From NCBI GenBank assembly GCA_032717465.1, contig CM064632.1, positions 24,504,101 through 24,568,100 of the forward strand: DNA of 64,000 bases. Direction: 5' to 3'. Position 1 is the stretch's first letter. The number at the start of each line of letters is the position of its first letter. A model generated the notes under the pieces. That model was not told the DNA's origin, did no database searches, and saw only the letters and a list, made by a program, of their open reading frames with translations. Origin of the DNA: Coenobita brevimanus. Lineage: Eukaryota; Arthropoda; Malacostraca; Decapoda; Coenobitidae. This document shows positions 1 to 10,675 of the stretch, in pieces. Position numbers and translations under genes: made by a program.

Positions 1-245
1 AGAGAAAAACAAAATGCAATAGAGGGCCAAATTCAAGATCCGATCATTTTGAGATGCCTGGACACACTGCGTTTGAAAGACTGGAGATCATAGGCAGCAG
101 GAAATACAGACAGAGGAACAGTTCCCTCCAAGAGAAAAACAAAATACAATAGAGAGCCAAATTCAAGATCCGATCATTTTGAGATGCCTGGACACACTAC
201 GTTTGAAAGACTGGAGATCATAGGCAGAAGGAAATACAGACAGAG
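1..245 (-). repeat. 130-bp tandem duplication of the LINE 3' end
   Basis: Positions 1 to about 117 repeat positions 131 to about 247 with only a few mismatches (period 130). The unit covers the last codons of the Jockey-like RT reading frame and its 3' untranslated end. The related LINE copy at 59.6 kb has this segment only once, so the duplication is specific to this copy. The window edge may hide further units. Confidence 0.85.
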
Positions 246-2291
246 GGAGACAGTTCCAGAGCTGACCTGTTGCATAAATGAAAGACTGGGAGTAACGGTT
301 AACTCTTGCATTAGAGAGTTGGACAGAAAAGGGATGAGAGTTTGCTGCCAGACGGGTGCTACGCGCCCGTCGTAGAAGTGGAGGAATGCAAGCAGACAGT
401 TCAGAGGAGCAGTGACCATTAAAGTAGCGATAGAAAAGAGATAAAGATGCAACAGTGCGGCGAAGAGACAGAGGTTGAAGGGAGTCAGTAAGAGGGAGTT
501 AATGAGACGAAAAGCCTTTGACTCCACCCTATTGAGAAGAGCTGTATGTGGGAAGCCTCCCCACACATGAGAGTTGTACTCCACACAGGGGCGGATAAAA
601 CCCCTGTATAGAGTCAACAATTGTGCAGGGGTAAAGAAAGAGCGGAGTCGGCTTAGCACACCCAATCTCTTGGAAGCAGATTTTACAAGAGATGTAATAT
701 GATCTTTCCAAGATAAGTCCCGAGTAAATGAAACCCCAAGCATGTTCAAGGATGATGCAGGATTAAGCTGAATATTATTAAACATTAGTGGGTATACCTG
801 TGGAAGATTTTGTCGGGTTGATAGGTGTAAGAACTGAGTCTTAGATGCATTAAAAACAACCATATTATTTTTACCCCAGTCAGAGTTACGAGCCAAGTCA
901 GACATTAGGTGTGCCATAGCCTCATCCCTTGTTTGTTGAAGTAACTGTTGAGATGGGCGTTGCGGGAACCGAATGGAAAGGTGAAGGGTGGAGTCATCAG
1001 AATATGAGTGGATAGGGTTAGATGTACAGCTTAGAAGATCATTGATGAATAAAAGGAAGAGAGTTGGTGATAGGACAGAGCCCTGAGGAACACCACTGTT
1101 GATAGATCTAGGAGAAGAACGATGGCCGTCTACAACAGCGGCTATAGAACGACCAGAAAGGAAGCTAGCAATGAAGGCACAGACAGAAGAATAGAAACCG
1201 TAGGAGGGCAGTTTGGAAATTAAAGATTTATGCCAGACTCGATCGAAAGCCTTTGAGATGTCAAGTGCAATGGCAAAGCTTTCGCCAAAGTCCCGAAAGG
1301 AGGATGACCAGGAGTCTGAAAGGTAGGTGAGAAGATCGCCAGTGGAGCGTCCCTGACGGAACCCGTACTGACGATTGGAAAGAAGGTTGTGATAGGAAAG
1401 ATGCCTTAAAATTTTTCTATTGAGAATTGACTCGAAAACCTTTGAAATACAGGACGTTAAAGCAATTGGACGATAGTTGGAGGGTTGGGAGTGGTCACCC
1501 TTCTTTGGGACTGGCTGAATGAGAGCAAACTTCCAGCAAGAAGGAAAGGTACAAGTTGACAGACAAAGGCGAAAGAGTTTGCCTAGGCAGGGTGTAAGCA
1601 CAGAAGCACAGTTCTTGAGAACAACAGGAGGGACCCCATCAGGCCCATATGCCTTATTAGTACTGAGGCCAGTGATGGCAGAAAATACATCAACTGAAGA
1701 AATTGTAATGTCAGCCATGAGGAAGTCAGAGGTGAGAAGTGATGGATGAACAGCACCGGAATCGTATAAGGTGGAATTGGAGGAGAAAGTCTGTGCGAAG
1801 AGATCTGCTTTATCAGTAGAAGAAATAGCTACAGAACCATCAGAGTAGAAAAGAGGAAGGAAGGATGATGAGGTAAAGTTGTTAGAAAGATTTTTGGCAA
1901 GGTGCCAGAAGGAGCGGGACGAATTCGAGTTGGAGAGTTGAGAGCATTTAGTATGGATGAAATTATTTTTAGTAGAGCGAAGAACAGACTTAGCACGATT
2001 CCGGGCAGAAACGTAAAGATGATGTGATTCAGGGGTGGGTTGGCTCCGGTACCTTTTGTAGGCCCTCTCCTTGTTGCGGACAGCATTAGAACAAGCGTGA
2101 TTAAACCAAGGCTTTCTTGCGTTAGTCAAAGGATATGAGAAAGGAATGTATGCTTCCATGCCCGAGAGAATAACCTCCGTAATGCGCAAGGCACACTCAG
2201 ATGGCTCCCGGCCATGGAAGCAATAATCATTCCAGGGAAAATCAAAGAAGTACTGCCTGAGGGCCTCCCAATCCGCGGCTCCAAAATGCCA
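163..2291 (-). pseudogene. LINE reverse transcriptase, frameshifted
   Basis: The frame encodes an RNA-directed DNA polymerase that copies its own RNA at a nicked target site. Numbering from the long open frame that begins at 2363: residues 236-250 hold the fingers motif KAYGPDGVPP, 366-378 the palm motif ALDISKAFDRVWH, 423-433 SGVPQGSVLSP, and 454-457 the catalytic box. The box reads YSDD; the usual form, and that of the sister copy, is YADD. The serine codon is at 999-1001. The frame is open to residue ~622, where a 4-base difference from the sister copy at about 493-500 shifts it. The original frame can be followed in a second frame to a TGA at 163-165, ending in a motif like FKRSVSRHL. The first ~24 residues (2292-2363) are flanking sequence. 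Confidence 0.85.
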
Positions 2292-2364
2292 ATGAGTGAA
2301 ATGAAGGGAACTGCAAAAGAATATTATGATAGTAAAAAAAAAAAAAAAAACACCTTCCTTCACT

Positions 2365-2445
2365 GCAAATTCTGGATTACTGTGGGAGGACTCGAACTGG
2401 GGTCGTTTACTAAGTGGTTTTGCACAGTAGCATCTGTTCCATAGC
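2365..2445 (-). repeat. possible tRNA-like fragment (B-box only)
   Basis: On the minus strand, positions 2388-2398 read AGTTCGAGTCC, close to the pol III B-box consensus GGTTCGANTCC. I cannot see a convincing A-box or cloverleaf, so this may be a decayed tRNA-derived SINE end or chance. Confidence 0.2.
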
Positions 2446-2464
2446 GAATGTTTCAGCGCTTTTC

Positions 2465-2662
2465 AGTACACCTCTACTTCGTGCTTGGGAGGGACGCCTT
2501 CATGTGTTGGCATCAATATAAACAAGTGACTCTACTCTACTGTCCAGTTATACAAACGTCCCTCAGCTCCCTTCCTATCCCACAAAAGGAGGAGGATGAA
2601 CTGCTGGATAAGGCCAGCTTCAGTCTGCAGGCCACTGGGTTCACGTTGAAATAACCCGGGGG
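2465..2662 (+). repeat. dispersed SINE-like repeat, family S2, copy 1
   Basis: It shares blocks with 35225-35415 and 42172-42362, including GGTTATACAAGCGTCC-like and GAGGGACGGCTTCACGTG-like segments in the same order and spacing, plus a shared distal GGTTCAYGTT. It is followed by a (CAA/CAT)n tract, as expected of a retroposed tail. No protein is predicted. The sequence that mobilises it is not apparent. Confidence 0.5.
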
Positions 2663-2665
2663 CAC

Positions 2666-2712
2666 AACAACAACAACAACATCATCATCATTAACAACAA
2701 TAATAACAACAC
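2666..2712 (+). repeat. CAA/CAT/AAT trinucleotide tract
   Basis: A short impure trinucleotide repeat lies between the S2 repeat and the truncated 5' end of the RTE-like LINE. It may be the S2 tail. Confidence 0.8.
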
Positions 2713-2718
2713 TTCCAG

Positions 2719-4002
2719 GTGAAAGAGAGAGAGATTGTCCAGGTGCTTGAGGGTGCGAAAGTGGATGTATGTGGAATAACTGAATCAAAATGGAGAGGAG
2801 AAAGTGTGAGAGAATGGGAGTATGGATGGGGTGTATGTGCTGGAGTAGGTGAGAATGAGAGGGCAAAGGAAGGAGTATGTATTGTTGTGAGTAAAAGATG
2901 GAAGAAGAGCATAAGACAGTATGGATCAGTTGGGTCAAGGATTGTGTGGGTAAAGTTGAAAGTTGGAATACAAATGTGGGCGATTGTGTGTGTGTATGCA
3001 CCAACGCAAGATCGTGCTAGAAGAGTGAGAGAAGAGTTCTGGACAAATGTAGAAGTGTGCATGGAAAAGTTTGGAAGGAATGAGAGAGTGTTTTTGATTG
3101 GTGATATGAATGGTAAAGTTGGGAATGTGAAGGTGGATGGAGTAGTTGGTGAGTGGGGTGTGCCTGCTGAGATAGATGAGAATGGGAGTGCGTTAGTGGA
3201 CATTTGTGCTGGGAGGGGTTGGTGATAGCCAATACCCTCTTCAGGCATAAAATGATCCACAGGTATACATGGCAAGTGATGAGAAGGTGGGTGGTGAACT
3301 AAATGAAAGGAAGGCAATGATTGATTATGTGTGTGTGGATGAAAGGATGCGAAGATGTGTAAAGGATGCAAGAGTGTATAGAGGTTGGGGGAGTGGACTT
3401 TCTGACCACTACTTGCTGGTGGCCACAATTAGAATGCAAGTAAGATGGAGGAATAGAAGAAGGGAAAGACGAGAGGAAGGAGTAGTTGCAAGGAGAGTGG
3501 AAAGGTTACAAGAGGATGAGAAAAAGGCAGAGTATAAGAGAGAAGTGGAGGAATGATTGGGCAAATATGAATTGGAGCAGATGGGAGACGTGGAAGGTGT
3601 GTGTAGGATATTTACAGAAGAAATATGTGCAGCATGTGATGTGGTGTGTGGAAGGAAGAGAAGACGGAGGGGGGTGCAAGGAACAGCGTGGTGGACTGAA
3701 GAGGTGAAACAGACTGTGGCACAAAAGAAGAAAGCATACAATGAATGGATGAGAAAGAGGGGCGTGGAAGAAGTTGAGAGGCGGAAGAGAGAGTTATATG
3801 TGGAAAGAAAGAGAGAGGTGAAAAGATTAGTAAGAGAGAGTAAGAAGAGAGTGGATGAGGAATTTGGAAGGAATTTGAGTGTAAAGTGGAGGGACTGTAA
3901 GAAAATGTTCTGGAGAGAGGTGAAAAGAGTAAGACAGGGTGGAATTGAAATTAGCAGAGTGAAAGATAAAAATGGTAGATTACTAGTGGAGAAGGGAGAA
4001 AA
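2719..4002 (+). pseudogene. RTE-like endonuclease and linker, broken
   Basis: This is the relic of an apurinic-type endonuclease, which nicks target DNA. Visible landmarks in order are GITESKW (catalytic Glu region) near 2776, VYAPTQDR near 2992, LIGDMNGKVG near 3094, and SGLSDHYLL (catalytic Asp-His) near 3391. An apparent one-base loss near 3216-3222 and another frame change near 3270-3280 break the middle. A TGA at 3554-3556 interrupts the linker in frame, and a further shift near 4003 separates it from RT. The N-terminal catalytic Asn region is missing through truncation. Confidence 0.75.
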
Positions 4003-5646
4003 GTGAGCAGATGGAGAGAACACTTTAAGGAATTGTTGAAAGTAGAGGATGGAAGTATTGCGAGTATAAGTGGCTGGGGAATGGCTGGGAGAAGGAGGGA
4101 GGTGAGAAGACAGGAAGAAATCAGTAGGATAGAAGTTGTAGAAGCAATGAAGAAAGTTAAATTGGGGAAAGCCCCAGGAATTGATGGAGTGTGTGGTGAA
4201 ATGCTGAAGCATGGGGGAGAGATAGTAGTAGAATGGATGTGGAAGATGTGCAGATTGGCCTGGGAGGAAGGTAGAGTCCCGGAGGATTGGAAATCAGGTA
4301 TAATTATTCCCTTGTACAAAGGAAAAGGGGAAAAAGAAGTGTGTGGTAATCATAGGGGCATTTGTCTTCTTAGTATAAAAGGAAAAGTGTATGGTAGGAT
4401 ACTTATAGACAGAGTTAGAGAAAGAACAGAGAAATTAGTTGGAGAAGAACAAGGAGGCTTTAGTAAGGGAAGAGGTTGTGTAGATCAGATATTCATTCTT
4501 AGATCTTTAGTGGAAAAGTTTCTAGAGAAGGGAAAGAAGTTGTATGCGGCTTTCATGGATTTAGAGAAAGCATATGACAGGGTGGATAGACAAGGATTGT
4601 GGAAAGTGTTAAGAATATATGGAGTAGATGGGAAGTTGTTGAATGCTGTGAAGAGTATTTACGATGGTGCGAAGGCTGCAGTGCGTGTGGATGGTGAACT
4701 AAGTGAATTTTTCTCTTTGAAAGTTGGTTTGAAACAGGGATGTGTCATGTCTCCATGGTTGTTCAATCTGTACATGGATGGGGTAATAAAAGAGGTACAA
4801 GGTAGGGTAGCAGATGTTGGAGTGGCCCTGGTGAGAGAGGATAGTGTTTGGAAACTACTTGTACTGTTGTTTGCAGATGATACTGTGTTGTTGAATGAAG
4901 ACGAAGGGGAGCTGCAAGGCTTGGTGGATGAGTTTGAGAGAGTGTATAAGAAACGGAATCTAAAGGTGAATGTAGGGAAGAGTAAAGTGATGGTCTTTGA
5001 GAGAGGTGAAGTTAGTGAATGTACAGCGAGGTTGGATGGTGAGGAATTGGAAAATGTGAGTATGTTTAAGTACTTGGGTAGTGTGATGAGTAAGGATGGA
5101 GGTTTGGAGGGTGAAGTGCTTGAAAGGGTACAGCAGGGAAGAAAGGTTGCTGGTTCTTTGAAAGCAGTGATAAGAAACAGGGAAGTGAGCATGGAAGTGA
5201 AAAAGTTACTACATGACAGTATTGTGATACCAACTATAACGTACGGAAGTGAAGCTTGGACATTGTTGGAAGGACACAAGTCAAGAGTGAGAGCAGTGGA
5301 AATGAGTTATTTAAGAGGAGCCTGTGGAGTCACGTGGAGAGACAGGCTGACGAATGAGGACATAAAGGAGCGTTGTGGTGATGTGGATGTGATAGGAAGC
5401 GTTATGAGGAACACACTGAGGTGGTTTGGCCATGTGGAGAGGATGGAGGGTGAAAGACTGACGAAGAGAGTGTATGTGAGTGAGGTGGAGGGGGGAAGAG
5501 GGAGGGGGAGGCCGAGGATGAGATGGAGGGATCGGGTGGAGAGGTATAATAGATCGGGGTGTGTGAGTTGGGAGCAGGGCAGTGAAATGGCGGGGGACAG
5601 GGCGACTTGGAGGCGATTTGTTTGTGGCCACCCCAAACGGGATTGA
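4003..5646 (+). pseudogene. RTE-like reverse transcriptase (open RT frame)
   Basis: A 547-codon open frame encodes the RT and C-terminal domains. Landmarks by residue: KLGKAPGIDGV 53-63, NHRGICLLS 116-124, YAAFMDLEKAYDRVDR 181-196 (first catalytic Asp), LKQGCVMSPWLFNLYMD 243-259, FADD catalytic box 290-293, KYLGSVMSKDG 356-366, and the C-terminal RWFGHVERM followed by a GRGRPRMRWRDR segment. The FADD box and RWFGHVERM tail are typical of RTE-type LINEs. The RT palm residues all look present, but the frame has no initiation signal of its own because the element is normally one fused endonuclease-RT polyprotein and the upstream part is broken. The stop at 5644-5646 lies about 10 bases before the GATA tail. 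Confidence 0.85.
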
Positions 5647-5656
5647 AGCGTCTGGC

Positions 5657-5679
5657 AATAGATAGATAGATAGATAGAC
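5657..5679 (+). repeat. (GATA)n LINE tail
   Basis: About five to six ATAG units directly follow CTGGCA at the LINE 3' end. The same CTGGCAATAGATAG junction is at 24274-24287 in an unrelated short element. Confidence 0.9.
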
Positions 5680-5682
5680 TTC

Positions 5683-6182
5683 CATATCTTTTCTTCTGTC
5701 ATTGGTGTAAGCTATGTCGCTATTAACTCCAAAAATAACATACAGGAGAATGCTGTGGTGTAGTATCCTTAATAAGTCGCTAATGAAGAAGTGTTACGAT
5801 ACCCCTCTATGCCACAAAGAATGCAACTTTTAGATATTAGTTTTTTTCTTCTCCCTTCCTCACTGCTGATTTTACGATGATTCATGAGCGTATGTACGAA
5901 GATTAACTGAAAAAATAATGTGCAGCTCGTTTTGTAAGAGTGGAAGTGCCAGAGTTCCCTGAGAATGAATGATGTGTGAATGACTACGTGACTCATTTCA
6001 CTATGATTCTGTAGTATGCTTCCCCACACTATCTCTCAGGTGTGCGAATTACGGCTGGAATGATGAGAGTAAAGCTTATCGCAAGGAAGTGAATCGATAT
6101 TTTTTGTCCAAGACTATGCATTGACCCCCCCCTCTTCTGCTTAACTCTGTCTCTGCTTACCTATGTCTCCCGTCATTATGTG
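5683..6182. other. unannotated spacer
   Basis: No gene is visible. Positions about 5755-5815 weakly resemble one end of MITE-like family A (a GTCGCTAATGAAGAAGTG-like block), so this may hold a decayed fragment. Confidence 0.4.
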
Positions 6183-6665
6183 AAGGGGGTGTTGAAAGGG
6201 GGATGATCATGAGGCGTTGAAAGGGGAGGGGGAGGAAACAGCTGTTGAAAGAGGGAGAAGGGTGTGTTGAAAGGGGGGAGGGGTAGGTGGTGTTGAGAAA
6301 GGAGAGGGGGAGGAAGTGGGAGGTGTTGAGAGGAGAGAGGAGAGAGGAGGGAGGTACTGAGGGGGCAGAGAGGGAGGGATGTGTTTAAACTGGGGAGGAG
6401 GGTGTGTTGCAATGGGGGAGAGGGAGACAACGTTGAAATGGTAAGAGGAGGAGGAGGAACGAGATGTACACAGCAGAAGGGGGTAGGTGGATGCTGAAAG
6501 GCCCAAAAGGGAGGGGGGACGGGGCGGGGCAGGGAGGTACTGAAAGGGAGGAGGAGGAAGCAGGTTTTGATGGGAAGGGAGGGCAAGGGAGGTATTAACA
6601 GAGGGGGAGGGGGTTTTGGAAAAGGGGGGTGTTGGAAATGGGGGAAGGGAGGGTGGGAGGTGTGC
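6183..6665 (+). repeat. G/A-rich degenerate minisatellite
   Basis: A degenerate unit of roughly 25-30 bases built on GTGTTGAAAGGGGGAGG recurs across about 480 bases. It is highly purine-rich on the plus strand. Long open frames on the minus strand (Pro/Ser/Thr-rich) come from composition. Confidence 0.8.
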
Positions 6666-6825
6666 ACAGGACTGACATGATACCAAGCATGGGTAAACAG
6701 GAATGACTGGACGCTCTCTGCCCGGGACCGATATAGCGAAATTACGACACACTGACGCTCACCACACCTCATATAAAGAACGCTGGACACTTAGCAAGGG
6801 TCCTGAGCCACAATGATACGGCCAG

Positions 6826-7290
6826 TTGTTTGTTCTACAGGTAAATGATTTTTCTTCAGGAAGGACAAAGGATGCTGTAAAATCTTCCCATGCCTCCTGC
6901 GCCTACAACAAACACAAGTCTTGCCTAAGTGAAATGTTAATCGTTAGTTATATTTATTTCAACAGGGAAGATAAGGAACGCAGAACTTCGAGTGTGTCGT
7001 ATTCTTCCTGGAAAAACACACCACGAGTTACGGCAGAGCGTTGTCCTTATCTGGGATGGTGAATCGGGACCCTGATGCCGGAACTTGCGATCATTCCTTG
7101 TCGTAACTAATATATATCTGTTTTTGCGGGAAGAGTAGGGGACATTGTAAGATTTTTGCGCCTTCCTTACATTGTGAAGTCTGCAAGGTATCAGAACTTT
7201 GGCAGCAGGAATAAACGTGAAGATATATCCTCGGCCTGACGAGGTTAGGAATGTTCAATAGTAACGATCCGAGCATGCGTCAAGCAGTTA
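6826..7290 (+). repeat. dispersed repeat family C, copies near 6.8-7.3 kb
   Basis: It contains recurrent blocks of a family seen at 7.9, 11.4, 15.1 and 18.2 kb: TTCAGGAAGGACAAAGGA-like, a TCTTCCCATGCCTC-like block, and GTTACG/CGTAAC half-palindromes. The units are about 115-120 bases and tend to occur in pairs. No coding potential is evident. The class is unknown; it could be a decayed non-autonomous transposon. Confidence 0.45.
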
Positions 7291-7609
7291 GTTTCTAAGA
7301 GTCCGCAATTTAGTTCAGATGAGGACAAGAACATCGCTTCACTCTTTCGTCGAGCAATTATGAAACCTTTAAACTATATTCTTAAAAGTGTGTTGGGCTT
7401 CGAAACTCGCGTCAATGGGTTACTAAACTCATTGTTCTGTGTCTCCTTATTATTATGTACTGAACTTGACAGAGACATGAATATCTTCCCAAAATCTCAC
7501 GAATACAAAGGTGAAAAGTCGAACCATCTGAAACACACACTGTTAGAGATTGGGTTTTACACTGTATTTCGCCAGGTGTTTATTTTTTCAGAGGGATCGG
7601 GGTAGATAG

Positions 7610-7720
<111 letters not shown>

Positions 7721-7932
7721 GAGGTTAGTATCTATAATAATGTAAATTTCACATGTCACTATATCGGTACAAACATTCATTATCCACTACAGCTATATAC
7801 TAGGGCTGCTACATTTAAATCTAGTGTGATGATATTTACGTAAGTGATTTTATTACACAGCGGGGGAGTTTGTAGAAAATCAGTCAGTTTTTTGTTACGA
7901 AATTCCAATAACCAGCAGTGGGATAAGGTACT

Positions 7933-8226
7933 CAAACGAACTTACGATCATTTCCCTGTCGTAATTTAGATTCTTTCTCGCAGGAAGGACAAGGAAAGAA
8001 GTGTGCAGAATGTCTCAAATTACTCCTACAAAAGAGCAAATCGTACTTACAAGGAAAAATTGTCGTACGTTGCAACTGTTTCTGCAGGAAGGACAGGAAA
8101 AGTTCAGAGTCTTCCCATGTCTCTAGTTCTTCCCGGAGAGAGAAATCAAAGTTACTATAGCAAATCGGTGGTAAATATGTTGCAGCATCCCACCCCAGAC
8201 TGGTCCCTGCCCCAGTCTTGAATCAC
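7933..8226 (+). repeat. dispersed repeat family C, dimeric copy
   Basis: Two units each contain a GCAGGAAGGACARGRAA block (near 7980 and 8084), preceded by a CTGTCGTAA-like block. The copy ends in a segment resembling the end of the 11.4-kb copy (GGTGGTAAATATGTTGCAGCA-like, also seen as GGTGGAAATGTTTCAGAA). Confidence 0.5.
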
Positions 8227-8475
8227 ACACGTACTGTGCCATGGATAAAAAGTATCGGTGCACATTACGCCTGACACATAATGACACCACAACTGATGGC
8301 CATTGCAATATCCCCTACGTTTCCACCGCACATTGCTGAACCTCTTCATAAGGATGCGTTGTGTTGCAATTTCCTGCCATTTTCTGCAACTACTGTTGTC
8401 ATGAAACTATTTCGGTGATAAAGCAGCTAATCGGTGACTGAAAATATACATAAAATATCTTCAAAAAACAGAATA

Positions 8476-8712
8476 CCATCCATCTATCTATTTACCTATC
8501 TATCTATAGCCATATGCCATAATCCCATATGGGATGCCGTCTGTCTCTGAGTTAGCTGTTTTACGGGGAAGGGCACTAACCCTCCGCCGACCCATTGCTG
8601 ACATGAAGAGAGCACCCGCGGGTTGGTTAAATGATTACCACCCAGCTTTCTAAATGGTTTCCTGGCATACTGAAAACCATCAGGCTTGTCATTCAATGTA
8701 AAGCCACCTGAA
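8476..8712 (-). repeat. SINE-like element, family S1, copy 1
   Basis: The minus-strand reading starts with GGTGGCTTTACATTGAATG near 8705 and proceeds through AAACCATTTA..GCTGGGTGGTAA, a GTGCCCTTCCCCGTAAAAC block, and a final GGGATTATGGC block before a degenerate (GATA)n tail at 8476-8507. The same blocks in the same order make up 24072-24299. No open frame is conserved. The length of about 230 bp with a simple-repeat tail fits a SINE or a LINE-derived non-autonomous element. Confidence 0.7.
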
Positions 8713-8994
8713 AAGGAAAGAAGAGTACTAAAAAGTGACAGGAAATATTTGTGAAATATGAAGAGAGGAAGGACGACAAAGGAAAATGAATGATAAAGTG
8801 AAGGAAAAAATAGACCACTAAATCAAGTGAGTGAACGATACTGCTAGTACAAAATCAATTGTCGAAAGAAAACGGAGTGGGGATTGATCCTGAGTGCATC
8901 TGGTAGGAGTTCAGAGAGGTTGTAGGTAAATTTGGGCAGTTACGCGGCGTCAGGTCGAAGTAGAGGAAGTTAGTGTAGGGTTTACGAGTGTAGA

Positions 8995-9480
8995 GAAAAT
9001 TGATGTAGAGTGGAATGGAGGGCGGTGAACTGTGGTGTATTGTGGTGATGAAGTGGTGATGAGAATAATGTAGTGGTGAACTGTGGATGAAATGAGGGTG
9101 ACGAAGTATTAAGGTGGTGATACAGTGATGGTGAAGGTATATTGTGGTGGCGATACAGTGGTGGTGAATATGTACTGTGGTGGCGATACAGTGTTGGTGA
9201 ATATGTACTGTGGTGGCGATTCAGTGGTGGTGAAGATGTATTGTGGTGGTAATACAGTGGTGTGAAGGTGTACTCTGATGGTGATACAGTAGTGGTGAAG
9301 GTGTACTGTGGTGATGATACACTGATGGTGAAGGTGTATTGTGGTGCTGATACCACAAGTGATGGTGTGGTGATGATGGTGAAGGTGTAGTGGTGGTGAT
9401 AGTTGTGGTGAAGGTGTATTGTGGTGGTGATACAGTGGTGATGAAGGCTAACAAATGGGGTGAACCATGGTGGTGAGGGT
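8995..9480 (+). repeat. 33-bp degenerate minisatellite (GTGGTGATACAG type)
   Basis: The tandem unit is about 33 bases, with TGGTGGCGATACAGTGGTG as its recognisable core. It is clearest at 9130-9250, where consecutive units keep exact 33-base spacing, and more degenerate outside. Frames on the minus strand read as Ser/Pro/Thr/His/Tyr-rich repeats because the period is divisible by three. Confidence 0.8.
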
Positions 9481-10020
9481 GTGTAGCGTGGCGAACTGTT
9501 GTGGTGGTTAGGTTAAGTTGTTACTCAACCTTGGTCATGCCTGCACTAGCAGATCCGTCGACCGCAGGCAAGCAACTGTCCCTATGGTCGTCCCATAAGT
9601 TTCGTACACCAAGGATGTTGTGTTTGTGTCTCTGAGGGCCTATGCATGGCTGAGCCAGGATGATAGTTTTCCGTCCGTTCGTTCGTCCGCTCGCTCACAC
9701 TCTAGTCTAGAGGTTGCAATGGTTGCAATCATGGACGAATATTGACGACTGAGATGTTAAATGAATCATCACCTTAGGGTAATCCTTCATCGGACAGGTG
9801 GACACGCTCAAAGAAATCCCAAACTCACAATGACCGAAAAAAGGGCAAGGCAACAGAGAAAACATCTTTATTTACAGTACAGGCAGTACATCGGCATCAT
9901 GGGAAAGGGCAATCAAGATGCAGTAATTAATACCGTCATCACCAATCCGATACAACCTACTGCATACTGGCAATTGGAAAAAAAAGAAAAATACGTGCCT
10001 GGGTCGCTACCGTACCTCAT
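9481..10020. other. unannotated spacer
   Basis: Nothing recognisable beyond ordinary sequence and a short run of CGTTCGTCCG-type tetranucleotide variants near 9675. Confidence 0.5.
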
Positions 10021-10021
10021 A

Positions 10022-10390
10022 AAGTGGTGGAGACAGGCAGAGAGGCAGGTAGGGAGGTAGGTTGGCATGTAGGCAAGCAGGCAGGGAGCTAGGTGTATAG
10101 GTAGTAAAGTCGACACGGATGCATGGAGGTCAGCAGGGAAGTCAGCATGAAGGTCAGCAGGGAAGTCAGCACGGAGGTACGGTAGGAAGGCAGATGGGTA
10201 AGATGCTATGTAAATATGTCTGAAGGTAGGAAGGAAGGCAGGAAGAAAGGAAGATATATAGGAAAGGTGGTAGGTAAGAAAGTAGGCAGGATAGGAGGTA
10301 GGTAGATAAGTGGGCAGGGCAGTAGTTAGACAGGTGGGAAGAAAGGGAGGTTCAATATCTAGGACGGTAAGCAGGTAGAGTGGTTAGTAG
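10022..10390 (+). repeat. degenerate (AGGN)n repeat
   Basis: An impure tetranucleotide tract of AGGC, AGGT and AGGA units runs about 370 bases. It appears to be an old, decayed microsatellite. Confidence 0.85.
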
Positions 10391-10422
10391 GAAGGATATG
10401 CGATAAATAGTGCCAGATAACC

Positions 10423-10424
<2 letters not shown>

Positions 10425-10490
<66 letters not shown>
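10425..10490 (+). repeat. (AT)n microsatellite, 66 bp
   Basis: Pure AT dinucleotides. As a perfect palindrome this tract could extrude. Confidence 0.97.
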
Positions 10491-10493
<3 letters not shown>

Positions 10494-10675
10494 TCTCATT
10501 ATCTCTCAGTGAAAGGATTACATAGTCTTTGTGAGTGGCTGCAAACCTAAGATCAGCACAAAACAAAGAATCCGCTGTACACGACAAGGATCACACGGAA
10601 CTTGGCGTTCGGGATCCTAGCAGAGCTAGTGTGTCAGTGTCCATTATGTTTGTCTGTATTATGCTGCTTTTACTC

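Larger units (their letters stand above)
1..2291 (-). mobile_element. Jockey-like LINE, 5'-truncated copy
   Basis: This is a non-LTR retrotransposon read on the minus strand. It has the end of the endonuclease-RT linker, a complete RT domain and the C-terminal region, then a 3' end that is tandemly duplicated. Homology with the longer copy at 59.6-62.9 kb stops abruptly near 2291, so the endonuclease half is missing, the usual result of incomplete target-primed reverse transcription. I infer that it no longer moves by itself. Jockey clade is assigned from RT motif style and from the two-domain (endonuclease then RT) layout of the sister copy; a neighbouring clade is possible. Confidence 0.85.
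2715..5682 (+). mobile_element. RTE-like LINE with (GATA)n tail, 5'-truncated
   Basis: This non-LTR retrotransposon has endonuclease, linker, RT and an RTE-style C-terminal domain on the plus strand. It ends a few bases after the stop codon in a (GATA)n tail rather than poly(A), a pattern known for RTE-clade elements. The 5' end starts inside the endonuclease. The sense strand is strikingly G+A rich throughout, unlike the Jockey-like copies. At least three frame breaks are visible upstream of RT, so the copy is dead, although its RT frame alone remains open. Confidence 0.85.

Noticed and set aside
184..375. Plus-strand frame beginning MPGHTTFERLEIIG, also at 59717-59884, resembling a helix-turn-helix of a Tc1 transposase
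   Set aside because: It is antisense to the C-terminal coding region of the Jockey-like RT; the minus-strand frame reads as a normal LINE C-terminus and ends properly.
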